NCBI GenBank assembly: GCA_003506435.1
Contig: DOAQ01000032.1
Span: forward strand, 1-64,000
Source: Prolixibacteraceae bacterium
GTDB taxonomy: Bacteria > Bacteroidota > Bacteroidia > Bacteroidales > Prolixibacteraceae
Direction of reading: 5' to 3'
DNA: 64,000 nucleotides
In this document: positions 25,613 through 34,112 of the stretch, in pieces
Position numbering within the stretch: position 1 is the stretch's first letter
Layout: every line of letters starts with the position of its first letter
Made by a program: the position numbers and the translations under genes
Notes under the pieces: model-generated
Seen by the model: only the letters and a program-made list of their open reading frames with translations
What the model was told of the DNA's origin: nothing
The model's database searches: none

Positions 25613-27265
25613 ATGCAATTGCTCGAATATACAATGGGTGAGATTCTGGAGAAATATGCAGAAGAAACACCTGATCATGAATTTCTCGTTTATCCCGACC
25701 GAAACCTGCGTTTCTCATACCGTGTTTTCAACGAGCGGGTTGACAATCTGGCCAAAGGATTGCTGTATATTGGCGTTCAGCCGGGCGATAAAGTGGGCAT
25801 CTGGGCGAATAATGTTCCCGACTGGCTTACTTTCCTGTTTGCCGCTGCCAAAATCGGGGCTGTTCTGGTCACTATAAACACGAGTTACAAAACTTCCGAA
25901 CTTGAATATTTGCTTCAGGATGCCGACATCCATACTCTTTGCCTGATTGGTCAATACCGCGACAGCGATTATGTGAACATGATCTTTGATCTGGTGCCTG
26001 AGTTAAAAACCTGCATGCGCGGTAGTTTGTGCAGTTCAAAATTTCCGTTTCTGAAGAATGTGGTTTTTATCGGTCAGGAAAAGCATCGTGGAATGTACAA
26101 TACAGCAGAATTGATTTTGCTGGGCAGCCATGTCGATGATATGGAACTGGAAGCTGTAAAAGAAAATGTGAAATGCCACGATGTGGTGAACATGCAATAC
26201 ACCTCCGGAACGACAGGCTTTCCCAAAGGTGTGATGTTGAGCCATTACAATATCCTGAACAATGGTTTTGCCACCGGCGAGTGTATGCGCTATACCGCTA
26301 AAGACCGTCTGCTGGTTTGTGTTCCTCTGTTTCATTGTTTTGGCGTCGTACTGGCATTGTGTGCCATAGTTACCCACGGGGCGACTATGGTAATGGCCGA
26401 AAATTTTGACCCGTTGCTGGTGCTTGCTTCCGTAGAAAAAGAAAAATGCACAGCCCTATATGGCGTTCCTACCATGTTTATTGCAGAGTTGAACCATCCG
26501 ATGTTCAGCATGTTCGATCTCAGTTCATTACGTACCGGAATCATGGCAGGTTCTCTCTGTCCGATTGAAACCATGAACCAGGTGATGGACAAAATGAACA
26601 TGAAAGACGTCATCATCGTGTACGGCCTGACGGAAACATCGCCGGGCATGACAGCTACGCGCACACATAATTCGCCCGAAGTACGGTCAACTACGGTTGG
26701 CTTTGAATACCCCAATGTAGAGGTGAAAATTTTCGATCCTGAAACCGGAGAAGAATGTCCGGTTGGTGTGCATGGCGAAATTTGTTGTCGCGGCTACAAT
26801 GTGATGAAAGGGTATTATAAAAAACCGGAAGAAACTGCCAAAGCCATCGACAAGGATGGTTGGCTGCATTCAGGCGATTTGGCCGTGAAAACCGAAGATG
26901 GTTTTTACCGGATTACCGGACGCATCAAGGATATGATTATTCGTGGCGGTGAAAATATTTACCCGCGCGAAATCGAAAACTTCCTGTACCGGATGCCCGA
27001 AATCGAAGCCGTTGAGGTAGCTGGTGTTCCCAGTCCGAAATTCGGAGAACAGGTAGGGGCTTTCATCAAACTGAAAGCCGGTAAATCGTTGAATGAAGAA
27101 GATATTACCGAATTCTGCCGCGGACAAATTGCCCGGTATAAAATTCCGAAATACATCTTTTTTGTAGACGGGTTCCCGATGACTGCCAGCGGGAAAATAC
27201 AGAAATACAAACTTCGGCAAATGAGCCTTGAACTGCTCAAAAAACAAGGAATAGAGGTTGTGTGA
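25613..27265 (+). CDS. AMP-forming acyl-CoA synthetase
   Basis: A 550-residue adenylate-forming enzyme that activates a carboxylic acid to its CoA thioester through an acyl-AMP. The phosphate-binding motif YTSGTTGFPKGVMLSH is at about 197-212, the YGLTETSPG motif at about 340, the hinge GRIKDMIIRGGENIYPREIE at about 435, and the C-terminal catalytic lysine motif in TASGKIQKYKLRQ. It resembles medium/long-chain fatty-acid CoA ligases of the FadD/AcsF type. The exact acid is unknown. It is probably co-transcribed with the upstream XRE-cupin regulator and ends 14 bp from a convergent fucosidase gene. Confidence 0.9.
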   Translation: MQLLEYTMGEILEKYAEETPDHEFLVYPDRNLRFSYRVFNERVDNLAKGLLYIGVQPGDKVGIWANNVPDWLTFLFAAAKIGAVLVTINTSYKTSELEYLLQDADIHTLCLIGQYRDSDYVNMIFDLVPELKTCMRGSLCSSKFPFLKNVVFIGQEKHRGMYNTAELILLGSHVDDMELEAVKENVKCHDVVNMQYTSGTTGFPKGVMLSHYNILNNGFATGECMRYTAKDRLLVCVPLFHCFGVVLALCAIVTHGATMVMAENFDPLLVLASVEKEKCTALYGVPTMFIAELNHPMFSMFDLSSLRTGIMAGSLCPIETMNQVMDKMNMKDVIIVYGLTETSPGMTATRTHNSPEVRSTTVGFEYPNVEVKIFDPETGEECPVGVHGEICCRGYNVMKGYYKKPEETAKAIDKDGWLHSGDLAVKTEDGFYRITGRIKDMIIRGGENIYPREIENFLYRMPEIEAVEVAGVPSPKFGEQVGAFIKLKAGKSLNEEDITEFCRGQIARYKIPKYIFFVDGFPMTASGKIQKYKLRQMSLELLKKQGIEVV

Positions 27266-27279
27266 TAACTGCCGCCCGG

Positions 27280-28380
27280 CTATATTTGTTCATATTTTGC
27301 AGCTAAGGCCAACAATTGTTTCACGGTTGCCTGAGGTATTTGTCCGTTCCGGTCGGGAGGTACGTCCAGTAATAAATTGACGCCACGGGCTCTGCTGATC
27401 AGGCGCATACCCAGTAATTCCTCTGCCGAACGAAGTGAATCATTTTCTTTCCAGAACCATTCGTACCCAATCGGGTCGCAGACTTCTCCGGGTATATAAT
27501 ATTCCTTATTCTTGCCATTTTTGTCACTGATCGTGAACCAGGGTTTGTATCCTCTGTCAGAAGAGGGCAGGTAACGTTCAATAGCCATCAGGTCGGTCGG
27601 CCAGCTATATTCGTATTTCAGGTTTGTCCCGTTGGAAATTCCATTGTTAAGCATAATCACTGCATCCGGCTGGAGCGAAGTAATTTGAGCATACTGTTTT
27701 TGCCGACCCTCAAAGCCGAGTACACCCGGAATATCAACCCATACTTCTTCAATCTTTCCATAGTTTGTCAGGAGCTCTTCAATTTGATTTAACTGGAAAT
27801 CACGATATTCTTCAGTTGTATATGCATTCTGCCAACTGGTCATCGATGGGGTTTCGGAGCCAAACAGATGATGGTTGTCCCACGAACAGTAATAAAATCC
27901 GGGCAGAATGCCGTATTTATCGCAAGCTTTTACAAAAGCGCCAACTACATCGGTTGTATTGGAAGATGTGCCTACATGATAATCGGTATGTTTTGCGGGC
28001 CACAGGCAATGGCCGGAAACGTGTTTGGTGGTAAGGATGGCATATTTCATCCCGGCATCCCGGACAACCTGTATCCACTGGTCAACATCGAGTTTTGACG
28101 GGGCATATACTGTTGACGGGCTTTTGCCTGAATCCAATTCATCACCGGAAAAAGTACTCATCCCAAAATGAATAAACATCCCGTATTCCAACGATTCCCA
28201 TTTTTTCAGGCGATCGATCGAAAGACGTTGGTCTCCCTCTTTTTTCAGAGGTGACAATTTGCCCGGCACTGATTCGGCCTGGCTTTGTCCCGATGCCATT
28301 ACAGAAGGTATTGCTCCCATTATGGCAGCAGTTGCAGCGGATCGTTGCAAAAAAGTTCTACGGTTCAGTCTATTCGTCAT
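27280..28380 (-). CDS. GH29 alpha-L-fucosidase with Tat signal
   Basis: A 366-residue glycoside hydrolase family 29 enzyme that releases L-fucose. The N-terminus has a twin-arginine export motif NRRTFLQ followed by an Ala-rich hydrophobic segment ending near residue 30. The catalytic (beta/alpha)8 domain includes EYGMFIHFGMSTF (His71), TTKHVSGHCLW (His120) and EEVWVDIPG, where Asp216 fits the nucleophile position. The protein is shorter than many GH29 enzymes and seems to lack the C-terminal beta-sandwich. It is divergent from the AraC gene, and the shared gap holds a promoter and an operator-like site also found before rhaT. Confidence 0.88.
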   Translation of the reverse strand: MTNRLNRRTFLQRSAATAAIMGAIPSVMASGQSQAESVPGKLSPLKKEGDQRLSIDRLKKWESLEYGMFIHFGMSTFSGDELDSGKSPSTVYAPSKLDVDQWIQVVRDAGMKYAILTTKHVSGHCLWPAKHTDYHVGTSSNTTDVVGAFVKACDKYGILPGFYYCSWDNHHLFGSETPSMTSWQNAYTTEEYRDFQLNQIEELLTNYGKIEEVWVDIPGVLGFEGRQKQYAQITSLQPDAVIMLNNGISNGTNLKYEYSWPTDLMAIERYLPSSDRGYKPWFTISDKNGKNKEYYIPGEVCDPIGYEWFWKENDSLRSAEELLGMRLISRARGVNLLLDVPPDRNGQIPQATVKQLLALAAKYEQI

Positions 28381-28403
28381 GGCATTTGGTTTTTGGATTT
28401 AAA

Positions 28404-28411
28404 CAAAGATA
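28404..28411 (-). promoter_or_regulatory. -7 box for the fucosidase gene
   Basis: The minus strand reads TATCTTTG here, matching the phylum consensus TAnnTTTG, 24 bp before the fucosidase start codon at 28380. An operator-like 12-mer lies 44 bp upstream of this box. Confidence 0.6.
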
Positions 28412-28455
28412 ATTAATTGTGAAAGAGTGTTTTTTTGCTAAATTCGGGAAATAGT

Positions 28456-28467
28456 TGTACATATCCG
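28456..28467 (-). promoter_or_regulatory. Operator-like site shared by fucosidase and rhaT units (copy 1)
   Basis: The minus strand reads cggatatgtaca, 75 bp before the fucosidase start. The identical 12-mer in the same orientation lies 81 bp before rhaT at 31467-31478. It also lies 13 bp before the araC start, so the AraC protein may control both its own gene and the two minus-strand units through it. Confidence 0.5.
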
Positions 28468-28480
28468 TCATCTGTAGAGC

Positions 28481-29326
28481 ATGATCGAATTCAACTTGCT
28501 AAATATTGCTAAATATACTTCCGGGCATCACTGGAATTACGTTAATATTATCAGTCCGTTTGCACGGATTTATCTGATAACTGAGGGCGAAGCCACTATT
28601 TACCAAAACCGGCAATATTATAAGCTTACCCCCGGAAATATGTACCTCATTCCTGCTTTTACCAACAACACCTACCAGTGTACCGGATCGTTCACTCATT
28701 ACTATATTCATGTAGTAATCGAGCCTCAGGGCAATTTGTCACTTTTTGGAAAAGATATGAAAGTGTTTGAAGTGAAAGCTACTCCGTTCGATTACAGTTT
28801 ATTTGAGCGGTTGCTTTACCTGCATCCCGGCAAAGGGCTATGGAATCCTGATCCTGCTACGTACAACGATTGCCTTGTTAAAAACAGTGAGAATGACTTT
28901 CTCCGCGGATATAAATGCAAAGTAGAAACGTTTGGCATTCTTTCCCAGATTGTGTCGCGGTTTATTTGTCCTGAAAAGATGGAGGCCGGGCAACAGCTTA
29001 CCCCTGTCCGGTTACGTGCATTGCTTCAGTACATTAACACAAACCTCTCCGAACCTGTTTCAGTGGCCCGGCTTGCAGAAAAAATGTATTTGTCTCCGGA
29101 TTATTTTTCGCGGTTTTTTATCAAATACATGCACCTGTCGCCCTTGGAATATATCCACCAAAAGCGGATTGAAAAAGCACAATTGCTGCTTGTGACCACC
29201 TCGCTTTCAGCAAAGGAAATTGCTGCAAGCGCCGGGTACGATAACCTGTCGTATTTTCACCGGCAATTCAAAAAACATACTACCATGAGCCCTAACCAAT
29301 TCAGGGCAATACACCGAAATATATAA
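28481..29326 (+). CDS. AraC-family transcriptional regulator
   Basis: A 281-residue regulator with an N-terminal cupin-like sensor domain (about 20-110; LITEGEATIYQNRQYYKL) and a C-terminal AraC double helix-turn-helix (about 180-280; ARLAEKMYLSPDYFSRFF and AKEIAASAGYDNLSYFHRQF). Such proteins usually activate sugar-utilisation genes when bound to a sugar. It is divergent from the fucosidase gene and converges with the uroD-like gene. Together with the shared operator-like sites this suggests it controls fucosidase and rhaT-uroD in response to a 6-deoxyhexose such as fucose or rhamnose; the ligand is inference. Confidence 0.88.
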   Translation: MIEFNLLNIAKYTSGHHWNYVNIISPFARIYLITEGEATIYQNRQYYKLTPGNMYLIPAFTNNTYQCTGSFTHYYIHVVIEPQGNLSLFGKDMKVFEVKATPFDYSLFERLLYLHPGKGLWNPDPATYNDCLVKNSENDFLRGYKCKVETFGILSQIVSRFICPEKMEAGQQLTPVRLRALLQYINTNLSEPVSVARLAEKMYLSPDYFSRFFIKYMHLSPLEYIHQKRIEKAQLLLVTTSLSAKEIAASAGYDNLSYFHRQFKKHTTMSPNQFRAIHRNI

Positions 29327-29331
29327 CAGGT

Positions 29332-30357
29332 TTATTTCAATGCGTCGAACAGCGCTTTGACATTTGCAGGCGGAATATCGGGCAGAATGGCTTCGTGGCT
29401 GGGCGATATAATCAAGCCTGTCGGGAATATTTCTTTTAGTTCGTTTACTTTTGCTTCGACCTGGCCGGGCGATCCGTTGACCAGAAGATACTGGGCATCG
29501 ACCCCGCCGCAAAACGATACCCGGTCGCCAAAATGAGTTTTTAATTTTTGTGGCTCCATATCCTTTGCCAGCGCCTGTATCGGATGGATCACATCAACCC
29601 CCAGATCAATCAGGTCGTCAATGATTGGGAAGATTGAACCGCATGAATGATAAACCACTTTCAGCCCGTAATTTTTAGCCTGAACGATCAACTTTTTTAT
29701 GTCCGGAAAAACCAATTCCTTTAATAAATCCGGGTCAACCATCAGGCCGGTTTGACTTCCGAAGTCGTTTCCCAGTAAAACGGCATCCAGTTCTCCTTTT
29801 GTATTTTCATAGAATATCTCGTTCGCCTTCAGATAAAAGTCAGTGATCCGGTCGATCACGGCTGTGAACATTTCCCGCTCGGCCAGCATTTTCATGAGCG
29901 CTGTTTCCATTCCGAAAGCAGCGCAGGCATCCTGAAAATTTGCCGACCACATGATTCCCATTTTTGCATAGCCTGACGGAATCTGTCCGATGTTTCGCAG
30001 GCATTCCCCGCGATCGATATACAAACCGGGATCGGGCCAGTCGAAATCGTCAACTCTTCCCGGATCGGAATAATTTTCAAAAAATCCGGGAGCGGTCAAT
30101 GTCCTTTCTTCATAATTACTGCCTTTTTGGGCAAAATCAAAAGCGCAGGCAATATGGTTGCCTGCAGGCGACCGGTATGGAACTTCAACCGGAAAAACAT
30201 CGTCGTTAATTTTTTCTTTTAAAGCATTTTCGTTGTCTACCCCGAAATAACGATAAAGTCCGGGAATTGCAGGTACCGTAGGCAATCCCAGCCAGCTTGC
30301 CGGTCGATCGACCGGTTCGCGGGCAATAGTTGCAAAAAAACGTTCCTTCCTGTCCAT
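29332..30357 (-). CDS. Uroporphyrinogen-decarboxylase-family protein
   Basis: A 341-residue cytoplasmic protein of the URO-D superfamily. The superfamily pattern is seen in RKERFFATIAREPVDRP at the start, the GNDFGSQTGLMVDPDLL segment, and VVYHSCGSIFPIIDDLIDLGVDVIHPIQ, whose His and Cys fit a zinc site as in MtaA/MtbA corrinoid methyltransferases. True heme-pathway HemE has a different active-site arrangement, so this is more likely a methyltransferase-like or metabolic relative. No corrinoid protein is encoded nearby. It lies 8 bp downstream of rhaT on the same strand, so the two form an operon; relatives next to sugar transport genes are common but uncharacterised. Confidence 0.8.
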   Translation of the reverse strand: MDRKERFFATIAREPVDRPASWLGLPTVPAIPGLYRYFGVDNENALKEKINDDVFPVEVPYRSPAGNHIACAFDFAQKGSNYEERTLTAPGFFENYSDPGRVDDFDWPDPGLYIDRGECLRNIGQIPSGYAKMGIMWSANFQDACAAFGMETALMKMLAEREMFTAVIDRITDFYLKANEIFYENTKGELDAVLLGNDFGSQTGLMVDPDLLKELVFPDIKKLIVQAKNYGLKVVYHSCGSIFPIIDDLIDLGVDVIHPIQALAKDMEPQKLKTHFGDRVSFCGGVDAQYLLVNGSPGQVEAKVNELKEIFPTGLIISPSHEAILPDIPPANVKALFDALK

Positions 30358-30365
30358 ATCTGTGG

Positions 30366-31385
30366 TTATTCGATTAAATAATTTGCAAAGCCCAAAATCA
30401 ACCAGGAGAGCAGCAAAATTCCGTTTCCTGCCATCATAATCAGTCGGGGTTTTCTAAATCCCGTCCATTCGCCGCTTTTTAATCCCCATATATTACTTAC
30501 CACCAACGATAAAGCCAGAAACATGGTCCATCCGACAACCGTTCCGTATTTTCCCATCAGGGCCGCTCCCTGTCCGTAAAGCATGAGGGCTGCAAACCAC
30601 ATAACAGCCGTAGCCAGCGCCCAGGCAAAACCCGGTAAATTCTTTTTTTGAATGAATTCGCGGCAGGCGCCTTTTTTTATCAGGAGATAAACGGCATAAG
30701 CTACATTAACGGCCATTCCTCCGAAAAGGACAATCACCCAAGGGACAATACTGGCATTGCGGGGCAGAACTCCCATTTCAATGGCAGCCTGGGCCGAAGG
30801 CATTGCTTTTGCGTAGCCAATATTAAGCAGGGCAGTAAATAAACCATTCAGGATGGCAAATATCAACCCGGTTTTAAACTTGCCCTTCATCTCTTTGATT
30901 TCTTTTCCTTCAGACTCCTTGTCGCGGAGCATCCCGGCGCAGGAAATTAAAACCACGCCAAATGCCATTACCAGAGTGCCGGTAATAATTGTCAGTACCG
31001 CAACCATCCCGGGTAGTTTTTCCATAACAAAGAGGGGCATCAGCGAGCCAACCACAGCCCCCAGTCCCATGCTGATCCCGTAGGTCAGCGACAGGCCTAC
31101 ATAATTTACAGCCTTCCCGAACATGACAGAGCCAACTCCCCAGCAGGCTCCCATGAAAACAGACAAAATCAACGTCCCGGGAGGAAGTGAAAAAACAGCT
31201 TTGTTAACCGAAGGCACCAGGATTAGCGCAGTCGATACAGGCAAAACAAGCATTCCGATCAGAGAAAAAACCAGCCAGAAACTTCCCCACGACAGAGGGT
31301 GAAACTTTTTCATCCCCAATCCAAATGTACCTTGAAAGATTCCTGCTGAGACAATTAGAAATAAAGGAAAAAGTAAGCCTGTCAC
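30366..31385 (-). CDS. rhaT: RhaT-type sugar/proton symporter
   Basis: A 339-residue inner-membrane protein with about ten hydrophobic segments, spanning the whole length, and the L-rhamnose-H+ symporter (RhaT) pattern: SAGIFQGTFGLGMKKF at the start, FMGACWGVGSVMFGKAVNYV, and LSLTYGISMGLGAVVGSL. It should import L-rhamnose or a related 6-deoxyhexose; with a fucosidase in the same neighbourhood L-fucose is a real alternative. It is the first gene of an operon with the uroD-like gene. An operator-like 12-mer shared with the fucosidase gene lies 81 bp upstream. Confidence 0.88.
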   Translation of the reverse strand: MTGLLFPLFLIVSAGIFQGTFGLGMKKFHPLSWGSFWLVFSLIGMLVLPVSTALILVPSVNKAVFSLPPGTLILSVFMGACWGVGSVMFGKAVNYVGLSLTYGISMGLGAVVGSLMPLFVMEKLPGMVAVLTIITGTLVMAFGVVLISCAGMLRDKESEGKEIKEMKGKFKTGLIFAILNGLFTALLNIGYAKAMPSAQAAIEMGVLPRNASIVPWVIVLFGGMAVNVAYAVYLLIKKGACREFIQKKNLPGFAWALATAVMWFAALMLYGQGAALMGKYGTVVGWTMFLALSLVVSNIWGLKSGEWTGFRKPRLIMMAGNGILLLSWLILGFANYLIE

Positions 31386-31466
31386 TTTCGTTGATTTTTT
31401 AGTTTACAGATATTTCAAAATTACGTTCTGACAATAATCCGAAATGATAGAATTAAGCTAAAACAA

Positions 31467-31478
31467 TGTACATATCCG
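31467..31478 (-). promoter_or_regulatory. Operator-like site shared by fucosidase and rhaT units (copy 2)
   Basis: The minus strand reads cggatatgtaca, identical to 28456-28467, in the same orientation and 81 bp before the rhaT start. The following tatctg, a weak -7-like box, lies 54 bp downstream, ten bases more than in copy 1, which would keep the site on the same DNA face. Confidence 0.5.
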
Positions 31479-31652
31479 ACGTAATTTTCCAGTTTGCCGG
31501 ATAATCGTATTCGTTCCGGTTCCTAATTTTAATAGCAGACTGTGTTTTTGTAAAAGGACAAGTTTTATATGTTCCATGAAAAGAATAACTTCGTCCCGGA
31601 TTCAAAAAAAGGATTACAGACTAAAAAAACCGAAAATCTAAAACGTTGAAAC

Positions 31653-32249
31653 ATGAAGACATTCAGCCTTGTTCTCTTGCTATGCGCGATTACCAGTTTG
31701 GTCAATGCACAGGACATCCGTTACAAGACAACCCGGACGAGCAAATACAGTCCTGAACTTTCTGAAGAATTACACAAAATAAGTATTCTGCCGTTGGGAT
31801 ATGCGTACGAACGAAAAATCGCCGAAGAATTTACTATTGAGGCAGGAGTCGATTTTTCGTTCGACATCTATTATGCTGAAACTGATGATTTGGATCAAAA
31901 TGCACTGGTTGTTAATCCAACGATCCATTTGGAGCCCCGGTATTACTACAATCTGGAACGACGTTACCAACGCGGGCGTAATGTAAGTTTTAACGCGGCT
32001 AGTTACCTCGGGGTGTATTCTGAATTGAGGATGAACCCGCTGATTGAGGAAAATAATGGGTTTTGGCCTGTGTACGACCGTTTCAAAATTGGCCCGGCAT
32101 GGGGCATTCAGCGAAATCTCGGCCGCCGTGGCTACCTGAATTTTAATCTTGCCTACGGACTGGTAATCGACGAAACCGGGCATGCCCGTTACGATGGCTT
32201 TGGACGGTTGACCTTGGGTATCCGGCTAAATGGGGTAGTGGAGAAATAA
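31653..32249 (+). CDS. Predicted outer-membrane beta-barrel protein
   Basis: A 198-residue protein with a signal peptide (about 1-19, ending VNA-Q). The rest alternates hydrophobic and polar residues with strand-like stretches such as YERKIAEEFTIEAGVDFSFDIYY cut into aromatic-ended strands, and a final segment RLTLGIRLNG, as in small outer-membrane barrels of this phylum. I do not recognise a specific family or function. It has no close operon partner: the upstream rhaT gene is divergent and 560 bp of non-coding sequence and debris follow. Confidence 0.6.
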   Translation: MKTFSLVLLLCAITSLVNAQDIRYKTTRTSKYSPELSEELHKISILPLGYAYERKIAEEFTIEAGVDFSFDIYYAETDDLDQNALVVNPTIHLEPRYYYNLERRYQRGRNVSFNAASYLGVYSELRMNPLIEENNGFWPVYDRFKIGPAWGIQRNLGRRGYLNFNLAYGLVIDETGHARYDGFGRLTLGIRLNGVVEK

Positions 32250-32274
32250 AAGTATCAGAAATTCAGTAAATTAA

Positions 32275-32496
32275 AAGTTAACTCAGGAGTTCAAAGAAAT
32301 TCGGACTCTTGCACCTTTTGCATTGAAATACGTTGATACGACCGAACTAACAAGAGATAAACCGGCACAGCTCGACTTTCTGGTTCCTGCCTTGGTTGCA
32401 GGTGTATACCGCCTGATAAGGCGTACCCTGTTCCAGAACACGAAAGCGCTTAGCTCCGGGGAACTCAACTGCAAACTTACAGTTGAAAGCCGCTAA
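32275..32496 (+). pseudogene. Open coding-like fragment without a start
   Basis: A 73-codon frame runs open from just after a stop at 32272 to a TAA at 32494, with balanced protein-like composition (EFKEIRTLAPFALKYVD, LDFLVPALVAGVYRLIRRTL). No ATG or plausible start occurs near its beginning. It looks like the 3' end of a gene whose 5' part is lost. I do not recognise the parent family. Confidence 0.4.
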
Positions 32497-32809
32497 GACA
32501 TGCCTGTTTGCATGCCTTGCAGCTATACGTCAATGAGAGTTATTACTCTACGCTCCATAGAGCTATGCCTTTGTACTCTTTAGAGGCATAGCTCTGCACA
32601 CATCAGGCTTACTACTCTGTACTTCGCAGAGTTACTACTCTACACACTTTATTTCAAACCTGTCAGGTTTAACATGTTCACGAACATAAAACTACTACGC
32701 AACCATTTCATATCCAGCTTCATCTGATTACCGGTTGCAATTCTGAAAAAAAAGAAAAACATGAAAACAACCATTTTAAAAATCAATTTTGAAGTAAAAT
32801 AGTTTAGCC
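32497..32809. other. Intergenic region rich in short dyads
   Basis: About 310 bp without a gene. It contains the 12-bp hairpin at 32559-32595, a small hairpin ctctg-tacttcg-cagag near 32616-32632, several copies of 'ttactactct' and a dyad aaacctgtcaggttt near 32655-32670. These resemble the small repeats seen in other gaps of the window. The last 100 bp are AT-rich and may hold the promoter of the next gene. Confidence 0.45.
32559..32595. terminator. Perfect 12-bp inverted repeat
   Basis: agagctatgcct (32559-32570) pairs perfectly with aggcatagctct (32584-32595) around a 13-nt loop. There is no T-run, so it is a REP-like or structural element rather than a sure terminator. Confidence 0.45.
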
Positions 32810-33979
32810 ATGAAAAAAATATCTTCATCATTTGTTTTGTTAGCGCTATTGTTCACATTGTCTTGTGATAATGATAATGAACCAGGTTTTGTTTTTGAAA
32901 ATATAAATGGGTTTGTCCAAAAGGGACCTTATCTGAATGGCACTTCGATTACCATTTCAGAATTAACAAGTGATTTAACATCAACCGGAAAAAATTTTAC
33001 ATCCCAGATCCTTGATAATAAGGGGAATTTTGAGATAAAGAATGTAGAACTAACATCCCAATATGTTGAACTAAAAGCGGATGGATTTTATTTTAATGAA
33101 GTTCTTAATGAGAATTCTTCTGCACAACTGACTTTATTTGCAATATCAGACATATCAAATAAAAGTAGTCTAAATGTCAATATACTTTCCAACATAGAAA
33201 AAAGCCGTGTAAGTTATCTGGTTTCAAATGGAATTCGTTTTTCGGATGCAAAAAACCAGGCACAAAAGGAAATTCTGTCAATTTTTGAAATAAACAGGGA
33301 AGATATCTTAGAATCAGAGCAACTGGATATTACTAAATCAGGTGATGATCATGCTATTTTATTGGCGGTTTCAGTAATTCTGCAAGGATACCTTTCAGTT
33401 CCGGATTTATCAGAATTACTTGCAAATATGAGTACAGATATAAGGGAAGATGGCGTATTAAATAGTCAATCAATAGGTTCGACTTTGATAAATAATGCTA
33501 AAACAATTCAACTGGATGCTATTCGTCAAAATCTGGAGAGCAGATATGAAGAAATGGGATTAAACATTACAATCCCTGATTTTGAAAAATACGTAAATCA
33601 ATTTATTGAAAATACAGACTTTGTTTTTACAGGATTTATTGCGTATCCGCAAAATGGCGCTTACGGCACAAATCTACTCGATAAAAACAGAACCGAATAC
33701 TCCGCTGGATACCATTCATTAAATGCAATCTTACCCAATGGTACATCTTTAAAAGTGAAAATACAGGGAAAGAATTGGTTTTATCCAGTTTCACAAGATT
33801 GGTCAGGTTGGGAAAAATCGGATTGGAATGATGCAGATAATTCAAGAACTTTTACATCAAAAAAAACAGGAGAAATAGACTTGAAAATTCGGTTGGAAGC
33901 AGATACAACTTCAGCAATGATAAAAATCTATGTTCACGAGAATGGGGACATAGAACCTACGTGGACAAAAGAGATATAA
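32810..33979 (+). CDS. Putative surface lipoprotein, function unknown
   Basis: A 389-residue lipoprotein (lipobox LFTLSC, Cys19). The N-terminal part (INGFVQKGPYLNGTSITISE, then a GNFEIKN strand and a YVELKADGFYFNEV segment) is a carboxypeptidase-regulatory-like beta-sandwich. The middle (about 100-260) is helical, with NVNILSNIEKSRVSYLVSNG and QAQKEILSIFEI, a layout recurring in Bacteroidota lipoproteins without a known role. The C-terminal ~110 residues are beta-rich with several tryptophans (WFYPVSQDWSGWEKSDW). No enzyme motif is seen. The gene is AT-rich compared with the metabolic genes nearby. Confidence 0.6.
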   Translation: MKKISSSFVLLALLFTLSCDNDNEPGFVFENINGFVQKGPYLNGTSITISELTSDLTSTGKNFTSQILDNKGNFEIKNVELTSQYVELKADGFYFNEVLNENSSAQLTLFAISDISNKSSLNVNILSNIEKSRVSYLVSNGIRFSDAKNQAQKEILSIFEINREDILESEQLDITKSGDDHAILLAVSVILQGYLSVPDLSELLANMSTDIREDGVLNSQSIGSTLINNAKTIQLDAIRQNLESRYEEMGLNITIPDFEKYVNQFIENTDFVFTGFIAYPQNGAYGTNLLDKNRTEYSAGYHSLNAILPNGTSLKVKIQGKNWFYPVSQDWSGWEKSDWNDADNSRTFTSKKTGEIDLKIRLEADTTSAMIKIYVHENGDIEPTWTKEI

Positions 33980-33988
33980 TGATCCCTT

Positions 33989-34111
33989 TTATATCCGGAT
34001 TACTTCCAACTGGTATCTTTTCGAGAAATCGTCAATACTTTTTTCACTGCTTGCAAAGCCCGGCAGGAAGCCGCTTCTGCCCGAGTCAAGCAATTTGATG
34101 AACAGTTTGTG
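33989..34111 (-). pseudogene. Duplicated 3' fragment of the mevalonate kinase gene
   Basis: Read on the minus strand this codes for about 40 residues ending SIDDFSKRYQLEVIRI and a stop, nearly the same as the end of the mevalonate kinase encoded at 44683-45597. By direct base comparison the 122-bp overlap differs at about 11 sites, and 55 bases in a row are identical. Substitutions have already damaged the glycine-rich GSGGGGF loop (DSGRSGF). It has no start and is joined directly to a methylthiotransferase fragment on the other strand. Confidence 0.85.
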
Positions 34112-34112
34112 C

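Noticed and set aside
29332..30357. Heme-pathway uroporphyrinogen decarboxylase HemE
   Set aside because: The His/Cys segment resembles methyltransferase-type relatives, and no other heme gene is adjacent.
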